Shown here piece by piece: positions 16,593-25,215 of a stretch of 64,000 nucleotides of DNA; position 1 is the first letter of the stretch; each line of letters starts with the position of its first letter. The notes under the pieces are model-generated. The model had not been told where the DNA came from. It saw only the letters and a list, made by a program, of their open reading frames with translations, and made no database searches. Both the position numbers and the translations under genes were made by a program. Origin of the DNA: DASZVB01 sp036272055 (GTDB taxonomy: Bacteria > Myxococcota_A > Polyangia > Polyangiales > Polyangiaceae); the NCBI GenBank assembly GCA_036272055.1, contig DATAZL010000129.1, positions 186,001-250,000 on the forward strand. Reading direction: 5' to 3'.

Positions 16593-17417
16593 ATGGATGA
16601 GACGCGCCTGAAGGCCCTGATCGAGGAAACGTTCGCGGAGCGGAAGCTCCTCGAGAAGAGCGAGAACAAGCAAGCGGTCGAGACGGTCATCGGCCTGCTC
16701 GATCAAGGGAAGCTCAGGGTCGCGACCCAGGACGCACCCGGCAAGTGGACGACGCACGCCTGGGTGAAGCAGGCGATCCTCCTCTACTTCGGCATCACGA
16801 AGCTCGAGGTGTCGCACGCGGGTCCGCTCGAGTTCCACGACAAGATCCCGAACAAGCAGGGGCTCGACAAGGCGGGCGTGCGCGTCGTGCCGCCGGGGAC
16901 GGTGCGCTACGGCGCCCACGTCGAGGCCGGCGCGATCGTCATGCCCGGCTACGTGAACATCGGTGCCTATGTCGGTTCCGGCACGATGGTCGACACCTGG
17001 GCGACGGTCGGCTCGTGCGCGCAGATCGGCAAGGACTGCCACCTCGCGGGCGGCGTCGGTATCGGCGGCGTGCTCGAGCCGCCGGGAGCGCAACCGGTGA
17101 TCATCGAGGACGGCTGCTTCCTCGGTTCGCGCTGCGTGGTCGTCGAGGGGATGCTCATCGAGCGCGAAGCGGTGGTCGGCACCGGCGTCGTGCTCACGTC
17201 GTCGACGCCGATCATCGACGTCAGCGGCAGCACGCCGACCGAGATCCGCGGTCGCGTTCCGGCGCGGAGCGTCGTGATCCCCGGCGTGCGCCCGCGTAAA
17301 TTCCCTGCCGGCGAGTTCCTCGTGCCGTGCGCGCTCATCATCGGGCAGCGCAAGGAGAGCACCGACCGGAAGACGAGCCTCAACGCGGCGCTCCGCGACT
17401 TCGCCGTCCCGGTGTGA
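16593..17417 (+). CDS. dapD: Tetrahydrodipicolinate N-succinyltransferase
   Basis: The 274-residue enzyme adds succinyl to tetrahydrodipicolinate in the lysine/diaminopimelate pathway. Left-handed beta-helix hexapeptide repeats run from about 95 to 230 (VEAGAIVMPGYVNIGAYVG, GCFLGSRCVVVEG). The family block MVDTWATVGSCAQIG and the C-terminal IIGQRKESTD are present. The ATG at 16593 has ggagag 5 bases upstream and gives family length; the frame open upstream lacks homology. dapE follows after 4 bp. Confidence 0.95.
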   Translation: MDETRLKALIEETFAERKLLEKSENKQAVETVIGLLDQGKLRVATQDAPGKWTTHAWVKQAILLYFGITKLEVSHAGPLEFHDKIPNKQGLDKAGVRVVPPGTVRYGAHVEAGAIVMPGYVNIGAYVGSGTMVDTWATVGSCAQIGKDCHLAGGVGIGGVLEPPGAQPVIIEDGCFLGSRCVVVEGMLIEREAVVGTGVVLTSSTPIIDVSGSTPTEIRGRVPARSVVIPGVRPRKFPAGEFLVPCALIIGQRKESTDRKTSLNAALRDFAVPV

Positions 17418-17421
17418 TGCG

Positions 17422-18483
17422 ATGGACTCGCTCACCGAGACGCTGCTCTGGCTCTGCGAGATCCCGTCGCCCATCGGCGACGAAGCGGAGATCTGCACGG
17501 CGGTGGAACGCCGCGTCGGCAAGGTCCGGCTCGCGGGCGCGGTGCGCCGTTACGGCAACTCGATCGTCGTCCCGCTGACGCGCGGCACGGGCGGCCCCCA
17601 CGTCGCGCTCGTCGGCCACCTCGACGTCGTGCGCACCGATCACGACGCGCCCCCGCGCATCGAGGGCGACAAGCTGTACGGACCCGGCGCCTCCGACATG
17701 AAGAGCGGGCTCGCGCTGATGCTCGACCTGGCCGAGCAATCGGCGCGACCGAACGTCGATCTGACGCTCGTCTTCTACGCGCGCGAAGAAGGTCCGTTCG
17801 TCGAGAACGAGCTCGGTCCCGTGCTCGACCAGGATCCCGAGCTGCGCGCCGTGTCGATCGCGGTGTGCCTCGAGCCGAGTGACAACCGGTTGCAACTCGG
17901 CTGCGCCGGCTCGCTGCACGGCAACGTGCAGTTCCACGGTCGCACGTCACACAGCGCGCGCCCCTGGCAGGGCGAGAACGCGATCCACAAGGCCGCGCCG
18001 TTCTTGACGCGGCTCGCCGCCCTCACGCCGCAGAAGAGCCAGCTCGACGGCCTCGAGTGGTCGGCGGTGACCAGCGCGACGCTCGCCAAGGCCGGCCGCG
18101 CGAGGAACATCATCCCGGATCTTTTCGAGGTGAACGTAAATCACCGCTTCGGCCCCGACCGCACGCTCGAGCAGGCGAAGGCGCACCTCATCGAGCTGGC
18201 GAGCCCGGAAGGCGAGGTCGTGTTCGTCGACGAGGCCCCTCCGGCGCTGCCCTTCCGTAAGCACCCGCTGGTCGAGGCCCTCGCCGCGAGCGGCGTGGTG
18301 TCGGTCGAGCCGAAGCAGGCGTGGACGGACGTCGCGCGCTTTTCCGCACTGGGGGTTCCCGCGGTAAACTTCGGACCTGGCGTCAACTCGCAGGCGCATC
18401 AAAGGAACGAGTGGACGAGCCTAGGGCTGCTCGCCGGCGGAAGAGACATCCTGATGCGCTGGCTCGGGGCCATCGCGAAGTGA
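17422..18483 (+). CDS. dapE: Succinyl-diaminopimelate desuccinylase (M20 peptidase family)
   Basis: The 353-residue zinc amidohydrolase has the M20 metal ligands in VGHLDVV, GASDMKSG and AREEGPF, and a late His in NSQAHQRNEW. A lid/dimerisation domain (about 175-285) contains GRTSHSARPWQGENA. It removes succinate from N-succinyl-diaminopimelate. Adjacency to dapD (4-bp gap) supports DapE over other M20 enzymes. Together they show that this organism uses the succinylase branch. Confidence 0.92.
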   Translation: MDSLTETLLWLCEIPSPIGDEAEICTAVERRVGKVRLAGAVRRYGNSIVVPLTRGTGGPHVALVGHLDVVRTDHDAPPRIEGDKLYGPGASDMKSGLALMLDLAEQSARPNVDLTLVFYAREEGPFVENELGPVLDQDPELRAVSIAVCLEPSDNRLQLGCAGSLHGNVQFHGRTSHSARPWQGENAIHKAAPFLTRLAALTPQKSQLDGLEWSAVTSATLAKAGRARNIIPDLFEVNVNHRFGPDRTLEQAKAHLIELASPEGEVVFVDEAPPALPFRKHPLVEALAASGVVSVEPKQAWTDVARFSALGVPAVNFGPGVNSQAHQRNEWTSLGLLAGGRDILMRWLGAIAK

Positions 18484-18485
18484 AC

Positions 18486-19055
18486 GTGCGCGCGCCGCTC
18501 CATCCGCGGCGCGCGATGCTGCTGGTCGTCCTCGCATGCACCGTCGCGCTCGCGACCGGATGTAACCAGCGCGCGATCGAGTCGTGGCTCTCGCAATCCG
18601 AGGGCGCCGACGGAGGCTCGCTCTACAACGAGGCCGCCTTCTCGCGCGCGATGGCCGAGCTCAAGAAGCACGCGCCCTCGCCCGTCGAGGCGCTCTCTCT
18701 CCTCGTGTATCCCGATCACGCGGTGCTCCAGGCCCGTGACCCCGCCGCGCCGAAGACCGTCGTGCAGTACGTCTATCGAGGCGGCACCGTCGCGCCGCCG
18801 GTCCTCGTGAAGCTCCTCGGCACCGGCAAGCTCGACGACAATCTGTTCCCGCTCGAGTCGGTGAAGCTCGCCGCCTTGCCGAAGCTCGCGAAGGACGCCA
18901 AGGCGAAGGCGAACATCCCGGAGGGCGTCGTGGCGCGCGTCCTCGTGAAGCGCAACCTGCCGGACGCCTCGGACGTTCAGTTCCGCGTCTTCGTGACGAG
19001 CCAGCGCAGGGACGCGACGCTCGACGCGGACGACACCGGACGCCTCATCGAGTAG
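18486..19055 (+). CDS. Putative lipoprotein downstream of dapE
   Basis: The 189-residue protein has a short basic N-terminus (RAPLHPRR), a hydrophobic stretch and the lipobox VALATGC. The GTG at 18486, 2 bp after the dapE stop, gives a good signal peptide; an ATG at 18516 is an alternative. The mature part alternates helices and strands with no motif I recognise. Tight spacing implies co-translation with dapE, but a role in cell-wall precursor metabolism would be guesswork. Confidence 0.68.
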   Translation: MRAPLHPRRAMLLVVLACTVALATGCNQRAIESWLSQSEGADGGSLYNEAAFSRAMAELKKHAPSPVEALSLLVYPDHAVLQARDPAAPKTVVQYVYRGGTVAPPVLVKLLGTGKLDDNLFPLESVKLAALPKLAKDAKAKANIPEGVVARVLVKRNLPDASDVQFRVFVTSQRRDATLDADDTGRLIE

Positions 19056-19104
19056 CTCGCCGTTCGGAAGAGCGCGCGCGACGTCGGCGACTACACTCTG
19101 GCCC

Positions 19105-19938
19105 GTGCCCGACGCGAACGAATCTTCCCGGGTGTCCGTGTCGAGCGTCGTGCTCTTTCGAGACGGCGCGCCCTCGACGGGCGAGGCGCGCATCGCGGTC
19201 GAGGAGCCGCTCGAGATCCGGATCGCCGGCGAGACCATCGCCGTCACCATGCGCACGCCGGGGCACGACGGCGAGCTCGTGCTCGGCTTCCTTCACGCCG
19301 AGGGACTCATCGCGAAGGCGCGGGACCTCGGGCGCGTGTTCCATTGCGGGAAACCGGGCGAGGAGGGGTTCGGCAACGTCATGGACGCGACGGCGGCGCC
19401 GGGCACCGTCCTCGACGTCGAGCGACTCGGCGCAGCTCGTCGAGGGTCGCTGACCACGTCCGCCTGCGGCGTCTGCGGCCGGCGCAGCGTCGACGATCTC
19501 CTCGAGACGTGTGTCCCCCTGGAAACGTCCATCAGATTTGCCGGAGAGAGGGTGGCGCGCTTCACGGCGAACCTCGGCGCGGGGCAGAGAGTCTTCGAGG
19601 AGACGGGAGGGACGCACGCCGCCGCGCTCGTCACCGCCGACGGAGAGACGCTCGTCGTGCGCGAGGACGTGGGCCGTCACAACGCGGTCGACAAGGTCGT
19701 CGGACGGATGCTCCTCGACGGCATCGACGCGTCGTCCACGGCGCTCGTCGTGAGCGGCAGGACGAGCTTCGAACTCGTGCAGAAGGCGGCGCGGGCGAGC
19801 ATTCCCCTCGTCGTCGGCGTCTCCGCGCCCACGTCCCTCGCCGTCGACGCGGCCCGGCGTACCCGGGTGACGCTGGTCGGGTTTGCGCGCGGCTCCGCCT
19901 TCAACGTGTACACGCTACCGGAGCGCATCGCTTTCTGA
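19105..19938 (+). CDS. fdhD: FdhD-type sulfurtransferase for molybdo-enzyme maturation
   Basis: The 277-residue FdhD transfers sulfur to the Mo-bis-MGD cofactor to activate formate dehydrogenase. The sulfur-carrying CxxC motif is in TTSACGVCG. The family blocks HDGELVLGFLHAEGL, EDVGRHNAVDKVVGR and SGRTSFELVQKAA are all present. GTG is the start codon. No formate dehydrogenase, moa/mob or other molybdenum gene is in the window, so its client is elsewhere. Confidence 0.93.
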   Translation: MPDANESSRVSVSSVVLFRDGAPSTGEARIAVEEPLEIRIAGETIAVTMRTPGHDGELVLGFLHAEGLIAKARDLGRVFHCGKPGEEGFGNVMDATAAPGTVLDVERLGAARRGSLTTSACGVCGRRSVDDLLETCVPLETSIRFAGERVARFTANLGAGQRVFEETGGTHAAALVTADGETLVVREDVGRHNAVDKVVGRMLLDGIDASSTALVVSGRTSFELVQKAARASIPLVVGVSAPTSLAVDAARRTRVTLVGFARGSAFNVYTLPERIAF

Positions 19939-19979
19939 CCGGCGCTCGCCGCGGCGAAAAGTGATAGGGTTCGCGCCCC

Positions 19980-20933
19980 GTGGACGACGACGCGCCCGCA
20001 GGAAAACGACCGAAGAGCGGTCTGCGCGTCGCGCTGTCCCTGCTCGCCGCGGGCGCTGCCGTGCTCTATCTCGGGTACGAGCTCCGCGCGTCGTGGGCCC
20101 AGGTACGGGCGATACCCTGGTCGAGCGCGACGGTGCTTTTCGTCGCGGCGGTCGTCTCTCTCCAGGTCGCGGTGACACTCTTCGACGGATGGGCCTGGGG
20201 GTGGCTCCTCCGGAAGCTCGGCGTCGCCGCGCGCTCGAAGAAGGCCGTGTCCGTCTTCGCGGTGTCGCAGTTCGGCAAGTATCTACCGGGCAACGTCGCG
20301 CAGCACGTCGGCAAGGTCGCCTTTGCGAAGAAGGAGGGCTGGTCCGTCCCTCGCGTCGTGATCAGCATGCTGCTCGAGAGCGGCTTCGCCGTCGGGACGT
20401 GCGCGCTCGTCGTGAGCGTCGCGTTCGTCGGCCAGCTCGACGGCGTCGCTCACGCCTCGACGCTCCTGCTCGGTCTCCTCGTCGCCGGTTTCGTCGCGGG
20501 CGTCGTCGTCGCGCAGCGCTTGCTCGCCCGTCCCCCGGCGTTTCTCCGGACGCGGCTCGGGCTCGAGGAGCCGGCGTTCCTGACGACGGGCACGCTCGCC
20601 ACGTATCTCGGCGTCAACGTCATCGGGTTCGCGGTGATCGGCGCGTCGTTCACGTTCAGCCTGCGGAGCGTGACGGAGGTCACCGTCGCGCCGTTCTGGT
20701 TCGTCCCCGCCGCGGCGATGGCGAGCTGGCTCTTCGGCTACGTCGTTCCCGGCGCCCCCGCCGGACTCGGCGTGCGTGAAGCGGGGCTCGTCGCGCTCCT
20801 TGGGCCGTCGTTCGGCCCCGGCGTGGTGGCCACCGCGGCGCTCGTCTGGAGGATCGGCGCGCTCGTCGGGGATTGCCTGGCGTTCGTCATCGGGCTCGCG
20901 CTCGGCGACCGCTGCTCTAAAGGGGGGCCTTAG
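19980..20933 (+). CDS. UPF0104 / lysylphosphatidylglycerol-synthase TM-region family membrane protein
   Basis: The 317-residue integral membrane protein has about eight hydrophobic segments. The family signatures SQFGKYLPGNVAQHVGKVAF (residues ~97-116) and GYVVPGAPAGLGVREAG (~258-274) are clear. Relatives include the flippase-like half of MprF and the AglD/YbhN proteins; none has a firmly known general role. It starts with GTG. The last residues (CSKGGP-stop) are encoded by the first bases of a structured repeat, so the natural C-terminus may have been altered by repeat insertion. Confidence 0.85.
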   Translation: MDDDAPAGKRPKSGLRVALSLLAAGAAVLYLGYELRASWAQVRAIPWSSATVLFVAAVVSLQVAVTLFDGWAWGWLLRKLGVAARSKKAVSVFAVSQFGKYLPGNVAQHVGKVAFAKKEGWSVPRVVISMLLESGFAVGTCALVVSVAFVGQLDGVAHASTLLLGLLVAGFVAGVVVAQRLLARPPAFLRTRLGLEEPAFLTTGTLATYLGVNVIGFAVIGASFTFSLRSVTEVTVAPFWFVPAAAMASWLFGYVVPGAPAGLGVREAGLVALLGPSFGPGVVATAALVWRIGALVGDCLAFVIGLALGDRCSKGGP

Positions 20934-21154
20934 CCCCCCGCAGCTTCGCCTTCGGCGAACTGCTTGCTTTGCAAGGGGGGCCTTGGCCCCCCGCAGCTTC
21001 GCCTTCGGCGAACTGCTCCCCCCGCCGCTTCGCGGGCTCGCTCTGCTCGCAGGGGGGCCTTGGCCCCCCGCAGCTTCGCCTTCGGCGAACTGCTCCCCCC
21101 GCCGCTTCGCGGGCTCGCTCTGCTCGCGGGGGGCCTTGGCCTCCCGTGCTCGCC
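20919..21154 (+). repeat. Structured repeat array, copy 1 (about 77-bp units)
   Basis: The array holds three units plus a partial. Unit A is shortened (20919-20972), B is 20973-21050, C is 21051-21127, and a 27-bp remnant follows. A full unit holds three hairpins in order: ggggggccttggcccccc; gcagc-ttcgcc-ttc-ggcgaa-ctgc; and cccgc-cgcttc-gcggg, then ctcgctctgctcgc. The array sits between convergent genes ending at 20933 and 21215. Related copies lie at 35190 and 43283. Confidence 0.9.
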
Positions 21155-21214
21155 GATGAATATCTACTGACGGCGGCGCTCACTGCACGAGCGCGCCCGC
21201 CCGATGGCGCGTGC

Positions 21215-22885
21215 TCATTGCACGAGGGAGATCCCGAGTGCCTTCATGAGGCGGGACAGGTTCGACTGCCGGACACCGAGGAGCTCCGCCGCCCGGCTCT
21301 GGTTTCCGCCGGTCTGCTGCAGTGCCTGACGGACGCGACGTGTCTTGTATCCCTCGACGGCCTCGGAGAGCGATAGAGCATCGAGCGGATCGACACCCGG
21401 GTTCGTCCCCGACGTCGGCGGCAGCGAGCGCACGCCATCGACGGCGAGATCGGCGGCGCGGAGGACGTCACCCTTTGCGAGCACCGCGGCGCGCTCGATG
21501 GTGTTCGAGAGCTGACGCACGTTGCCCGGCCAATCCCCGGCGCCGAGCCTCTCGAGCGCGTCGGGAGTGAACGAGAGCGGCGCCTTGCCGAGCTCGCGCG
21601 CGAACCGCTCGAGAAGATCCTCGGCGAGGAGCGGGATGTCCTCGCGCCGCTCGCGGAGCGACGGCACGCGCACCGACACCACGGCGAGGCGGTAGTAGAG
21701 ATCCTCGCGGAACGTCTTCTCGAGCATCGCGTGATGGAGATCGCGGTTCGTCGCGGCGATCACCCGGACGTCGACGCGGATGTCCCGGGTGCCGCCGACC
21801 CGCTGAAACTCGCGCTCCTGGAGCGCGCGCAGGAGCTTCACCTGGAGCTTCGGATCGAGGTCGCCTATCTCGTCGAGGAAGATCGTGCCGCCCTGCGCGA
21901 GCTCGAAGCGGCCACGCTTCTGCGTGATCGCGCCGGTGAACGCGCCGCGCTCGTGCCCGAAGAGCTCGCTCTCGAGGAGCTCGGCGGTGAGCGCCGTGCA
22001 GTTGACGGCGATGAACGGCGCGTCGGCGCGGTCGCTCCAGCGGTGAATCGACCGCGCGAGCACCTCTTTGCCGACGCCGCTCTCGCCGAGGAGGAGCACG
22101 GTGCTCCGGGTCGGCGCCGCGGCGCGCAGCGTCTCGATCGCGTCGAGCATGCTGGTGCTCTTGCCCTCGATGAGATCGTAGCGGCTCTCGGCGTCGCTCC
22201 TGAGAGCGAGGTTCGCGCTCCGGAGGCGTGCGACGGCCCGGGTGCGCTCGATCGCCGTCGCGGCGACGCCCGCGAGCGCCTCGAGCAACGCTAGATCCTC
22301 GTTGTCGAAGCCGTGGGCGTGCGCGGTGTTCAGCACCTCGATGGCGCCGATGACCGCGTTACGCTCACGGAGCGGCACGCAGAGGATCGAGCGCGTCTCG
22401 AAGCCCGTCTTCTTGTCGACACCGGCGAAGAACCGCGTGTCGGACGCGACGTCGTTGACGATCGCGGGTTGCCCGCTCTGGGCGACCCACCCGATGACGC
22501 CGGTCCCGAACGGAAGCCGGATCTCCTCGCCCTCCAGATCGCCGCCGACGGCGGGGAACACGAGCTCTTTCTCGTCCGCCGCGACGAGGGCGACGCTGCA
22601 GCCCGACGCGGAGAAGAGCCGCATCGCCGACGACACGAGGAGGCGAAGGAGCTCGTCGGGTGCGAGCGCACCCATCAGCTGGCGATTGACGTCGATGAGC
22701 GCGGCGAGCCTTGCGTCGGCCGTCGCTGGCATCCTTGCCAGGTATTGCACCGGCGGACGCGCGCCAAGTACATCGTCGTCGACGGCGAGCATCTCCGGTA
22801 CGTCGGAGTCGCCGATGAGCGAGTAGCGGGCGATCGAAGGGGGGACCTCCTGCATGACGTCCTCACGCACGTGATCGAGGCTCAT
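21215..22885 (-). CDS. Sigma-54-dependent transcriptional activator with GAF sensor
   Basis: 556 residues. A GAF domain (about 55-215) is followed by an AAA+ domain (about 235-460) and a Fis-type helix-turn-helix (about 515-556). The AAA+ domain has Walker A GESGVGKE (267-274), the sigma-54-contacting GAFTGA loop (314-319) and Walker B GGTIFLDEIGDL. The HTH contains GGNQSRAAELLGVRQSNLSRL. It drives promoters of the -24/-12 class in response to a small molecule bound by GAF. The ATG ending at 22885 is chosen because the 58 upstream in-frame residues are Arg/Ser-rich without homology. No target operon is obvious nearby. Confidence 0.93.
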   Translation of the reverse strand: MSLDHVREDVMQEVPPSIARYSLIGDSDVPEMLAVDDDVLGARPPVQYLARMPATADARLAALIDVNRQLMGALAPDELLRLLVSSAMRLFSASGCSVALVAADEKELVFPAVGGDLEGEEIRLPFGTGVIGWVAQSGQPAIVNDVASDTRFFAGVDKKTGFETRSILCVPLRERNAVIGAIEVLNTAHAHGFDNEDLALLEALAGVAATAIERTRAVARLRSANLALRSDAESRYDLIEGKSTSMLDAIETLRAAAPTRSTVLLLGESGVGKEVLARSIHRWSDRADAPFIAVNCTALTAELLESELFGHERGAFTGAITQKRGRFELAQGGTIFLDEIGDLDPKLQVKLLRALQEREFQRVGGTRDIRVDVRVIAATNRDLHHAMLEKTFREDLYYRLAVVSVRVPSLRERREDIPLLAEDLLERFARELGKAPLSFTPDALERLGAGDWPGNVRQLSNTIERAAVLAKGDVLRAADLAVDGVRSLPPTSGTNPGVDPLDALSLSEAVEGYKTRRVRQALQQTGGNQSRAAELLGVRQSNLSRLMKALGISLVQ

Positions 22886-23159
22886 GTTTCGCGCGCTCCG
22901 TCTTCGAGAGATGTGGGGAGCTCGATGAACGATGTTTCCTGACGACCCATGCGATACCTCCGTGAACGAGGGCGAGCAGGTCGGCTCCGTATGAGCGCGT
23001 TCCGCACCGGCCCTCGGCCCGCACCCCCATGAGCACACCTCGTGCCACGACGAGGGCAACTGAAGGCGCGGGCGACGACAAGTTCGAACCCGCCGTTTCG
23101 AACCGGTTTTCGACAGAAGCTGCTTGCTGCCTCGCTCACGATGAGCAAGCGACTATATC

Positions 23160-23179
23160 ACGCAGAGCGCGCTCTGCGT
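23160..23179 (-). terminator. 20-bp perfect palindrome just after leuA stop
   Basis: acgcagagcg/cgctctgcgt forms an uninterrupted palindrome one base after the leuA stop codon. It is flanked by further complementary arms (ctatatcac at 23153-23161, gtgatatag at 23186-23194) that reach into the end of the gene. It most likely folds as the leuA terminator hairpin. Confidence 0.6.
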
Positions 23180-23180
23180 C

Positions 23181-24908
23181 TCACGGTGATATAGACGCCC
23201 GAGAGGGCATATCGGAGTGAGTAGCGACAAAAGCCGAATCAAATCGACGCTCTAGGCGATTCAGGGCGCTCAGCACGGCGTCGAGGGAGGCCGTGACGAT
23301 GCTCGGGTGCACGCCGACGCCGAAGGTCGAATGGCCCCCCGCTCTCACTTCGACGTAAGCGACGGCGGACGCTTCGGCGCCTTCACCAAGGGAGTGCTCG
23401 GAGTAGTCGCTGACGACGATCGGCGCGCCGAGCGCCGCGCCGACGGCCGCGATGAAGGCCGAGATCGGGCCGTTGCCGACGCCCGATATGGACGCGGTCG
23501 CGCCGGCGTCGACGAGCTTGCCGGTCACACGACACGCCGAGCCCTCGGTGGAGGTGACCGACGCGCTGCCGTCCAGCGCGAAGCGGCCCTTGCCGCTCAG
23601 GTACTCGTCGTTGAACGCGCTCCAGATCTCGTCGGAAGAGAGCTCGAGGCCCGTCTCGGCCGCGGCCTTCTGCACGCTCTGACTGAACTCGATGGCGAGC
23701 TTCCGCGGCAGACGGAAGCCGTGGTTCTCCTCCATGACGTACGAGAGGCCTCCCTTCCCCGACTGGCTGTTGATCCGGATGATCGCCTCGTAGCTGCGCC
23801 CGAGGTCGGCGGGATCGATCGGCAGGTACGGGACCTCCCACGTGGAGACGCCGGCGGCCTTCTGAGCGACGAGACCCTTCTTGATCGCGTCCTGGTGCGA
23901 GCCGGAGAACGCCGTGAACACGAGCTCTCCGACGTAGGGGTGCCGCGGGTGAATCGGCAAGCGATTGCAGTCCCTGACGATCGCGGCGATGGCGTCGATG
24001 TCGTCGATCTCGAGCTCGGGGTCGATGCCCTGGGTCAGGAGGTTCAGCGCGATGGTCACGACGTCGACGTTTCCGGTGCGCTCGCCGTTGCCGAACAGGG
24101 TGCCTTCGACGCGATCGGCGCCGGCCATCATCGCGAGCTCCGCGGCCGCGACGGCGGTTCCGCGATCGTTATGAGGATGCACGCTGAGGACGATGAGCTC
24201 ACGGTTCTTCACGTTCCGGCCGAACCACTCGATCTGATCGGCGTACACGTTGGGCGTCGCCATCTCGACGGTCGCGGGCAGGTTGATGATGACCTTGCTC
24301 GCGGGCGTCGGACCCCAGGCGTCCATCACCGCCTCGCAGATCTCCTTCGCGAACGGCAGCTCCGTCCCGGTGAAGCTCTCCGGCGAGTACTCGAGGACGA
24401 TCTCGGTCTCCGGCATGCCCTTCGCGAGCTCCTTGATGAGTCGCGTACCGTTCACCGCGATGTCGACGATGCCGGCCTCGGGCAGCCCGAACACGACGCG
24501 GCGCTGCAGCGTCGACGTCGAGTTGTAGAGATGGACGATGGCCCGGCGCGCGCCGCGAACGGACTCCATGGTGGTCCGGATCAGCTCGTCACGCGCCTGC
24601 GTCAGGACCTGGATCGTGACGTCGTCGGGGATGCGCTTCTCCAGGATGAGCCGGCGCACGAACTCGAGCTCGGTGCTCGACGCGGCGGGAAAGCCGACCT
24701 CGATCTCCTTGAAGCCCATGCGAACGAGCAGCTCGAACATCCGGAGCTTCCGGTCGAACCCCATGGGCTCGATGAGCGCCTGATTGCCGTCACGGAGATC
24801 GACGCTGCACCAGAGCGGCGCGTGCTCGAGCACCCGGCCAGGCCAGGTGCGATCGGCCAGGTCGACAGCGGGGTACGGCTTGTATCGGTCGAAGCTCGCT
24901 CGGGACAT
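23181..24908 (-). CDS. leuA: 2-isopropylmalate synthase
   Basis: The 575-residue enzyme condenses 2-oxoisovalerate with acetyl-CoA, the first committed step of leucine synthesis. The catalytic HMGL-like TIM barrel shows VDLRDGNQAL, LSVHPHNDRGTAV (metal-binding His pair) and EGTLFGNGERTGNVD. A C-terminal regulatory (LeuA dimer) domain about 430-555 would bind leucine for feedback. Length and DRYKPYPAVDLADRTWP match the longer form common in actinobacteria and some proteobacteria. It is preceded by a leucine attenuator (24954-25071), so it is controlled at both enzyme and transcript level. leuB, leuC and leuD are not adjacent. Confidence 0.96.
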   Translation of the reverse strand: MSRASFDRYKPYPAVDLADRTWPGRVLEHAPLWCSVDLRDGNQALIEPMGFDRKLRMFELLVRMGFKEIEVGFPAASSTELEFVRRLILEKRIPDDVTIQVLTQARDELIRTTMESVRGARRAIVHLYNSTSTLQRRVVFGLPEAGIVDIAVNGTRLIKELAKGMPETEIVLEYSPESFTGTELPFAKEICEAVMDAWGPTPASKVIINLPATVEMATPNVYADQIEWFGRNVKNRELIVLSVHPHNDRGTAVAAAELAMMAGADRVEGTLFGNGERTGNVDVVTIALNLLTQGIDPELEIDDIDAIAAIVRDCNRLPIHPRHPYVGELVFTAFSGSHQDAIKKGLVAQKAAGVSTWEVPYLPIDPADLGRSYEAIIRINSQSGKGGLSYVMEENHGFRLPRKLAIEFSQSVQKAAAETGLELSSDEIWSAFNDEYLSGKGRFALDGSASVTSTEGSACRVTGKLVDAGATASISGVGNGPISAFIAAVGAALGAPIVVSDYSEHSLGEGAEASAVAYVEVRAGGHSTFGVGVHPSIVTASLDAVLSALNRLERRFDSAFVATHSDMPSRASISP

Positions 24909-24953
24909 TGACGGTTCCTTTTCGTGGCGTTCGATGTTCGCGGGACAAAATGC

Positions 24954-24983
24954 AAAAAACCCTCCGGCCTTGCGGCGGGAGGG
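24954..24983 (-). terminator. Attenuator terminator in the leuA leader
   Basis: Read on the minus strand: CCCTCC, an interior with a 3-bp extension, GGAGGG (hairpin 24960-24983), then six U residues (24954-24959). This is a classical intrinsic terminator, 45 bp before the leuA start. Its left arm can alternatively pair with leader bases 25017-25024 (GGCGGGAG with CUCCCGCC at 24974-24981), an antiterminator that excludes it. Confidence 0.9.
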
Positions 24984-25008
24984 CTTTATCGATGCGTGAT
25001 TGCGATCG

Positions 25009-25071
25009 CTAAGCCGCTCCCGCCTCCGTAAGGAGGAGCCCGAGAAGGCTGAGCGGAAGCGCGCGACGCAT
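25009..25071 (-). CDS. leuL: leu operon leader peptide (attenuation)
   Basis: A 20-codon ORF encodes MRRALPLSLLGLLLTEAGAA. Seven of residues 5-14 are leucine (LPLSLLGLLL). It lies 26 bp before the attenuator terminator. The last three Leu codons overlap a 1:2 hairpin (CCTCC-ttac-GGAGG, 25023-25036), whose right arm is also part of the antiterminator. A ribosome stalled at Leu codons would free that arm and let leuA be transcribed; fast translation would allow termination. A weak candidate promoter lies just upstream (TTGCGG, 17-base spacer, AATACT at 25082-25087), implying a nearly leaderless mRNA. Confidence 0.88.
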   Translation of the reverse strand: MRRALPLSLLGLLLTEAGAA

Positions 25072-25215
25072 TGGTCCGGAGAGTATTCGCCAGCTTGAGC
25101 GTTCCCGCAAGGGCGCGCCGCTCGTTCCCTGTGAAGACGCTCGCGCCCCCCCGGGATTTACCCGGGCGAACGCGAGCTTTTTCTCGTACCTCGGGCCGTG
25201 GCCCGTCGGGCCGGT

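Noticed and set aside
20941..21400. Short open frames within the structured repeat (LRLRRTAPPAASRA-type products)
   Set aside because: They are translations of palindromic DNA in several frames and recur wherever the repeat does, so not genes.
23307..24911. 534-codon plus-strand open frame opposite leuA
   Set aside because: LeuA is unambiguous on the other strand, and the shadow has repetitive Arg/Asp/Gly composition without a family.
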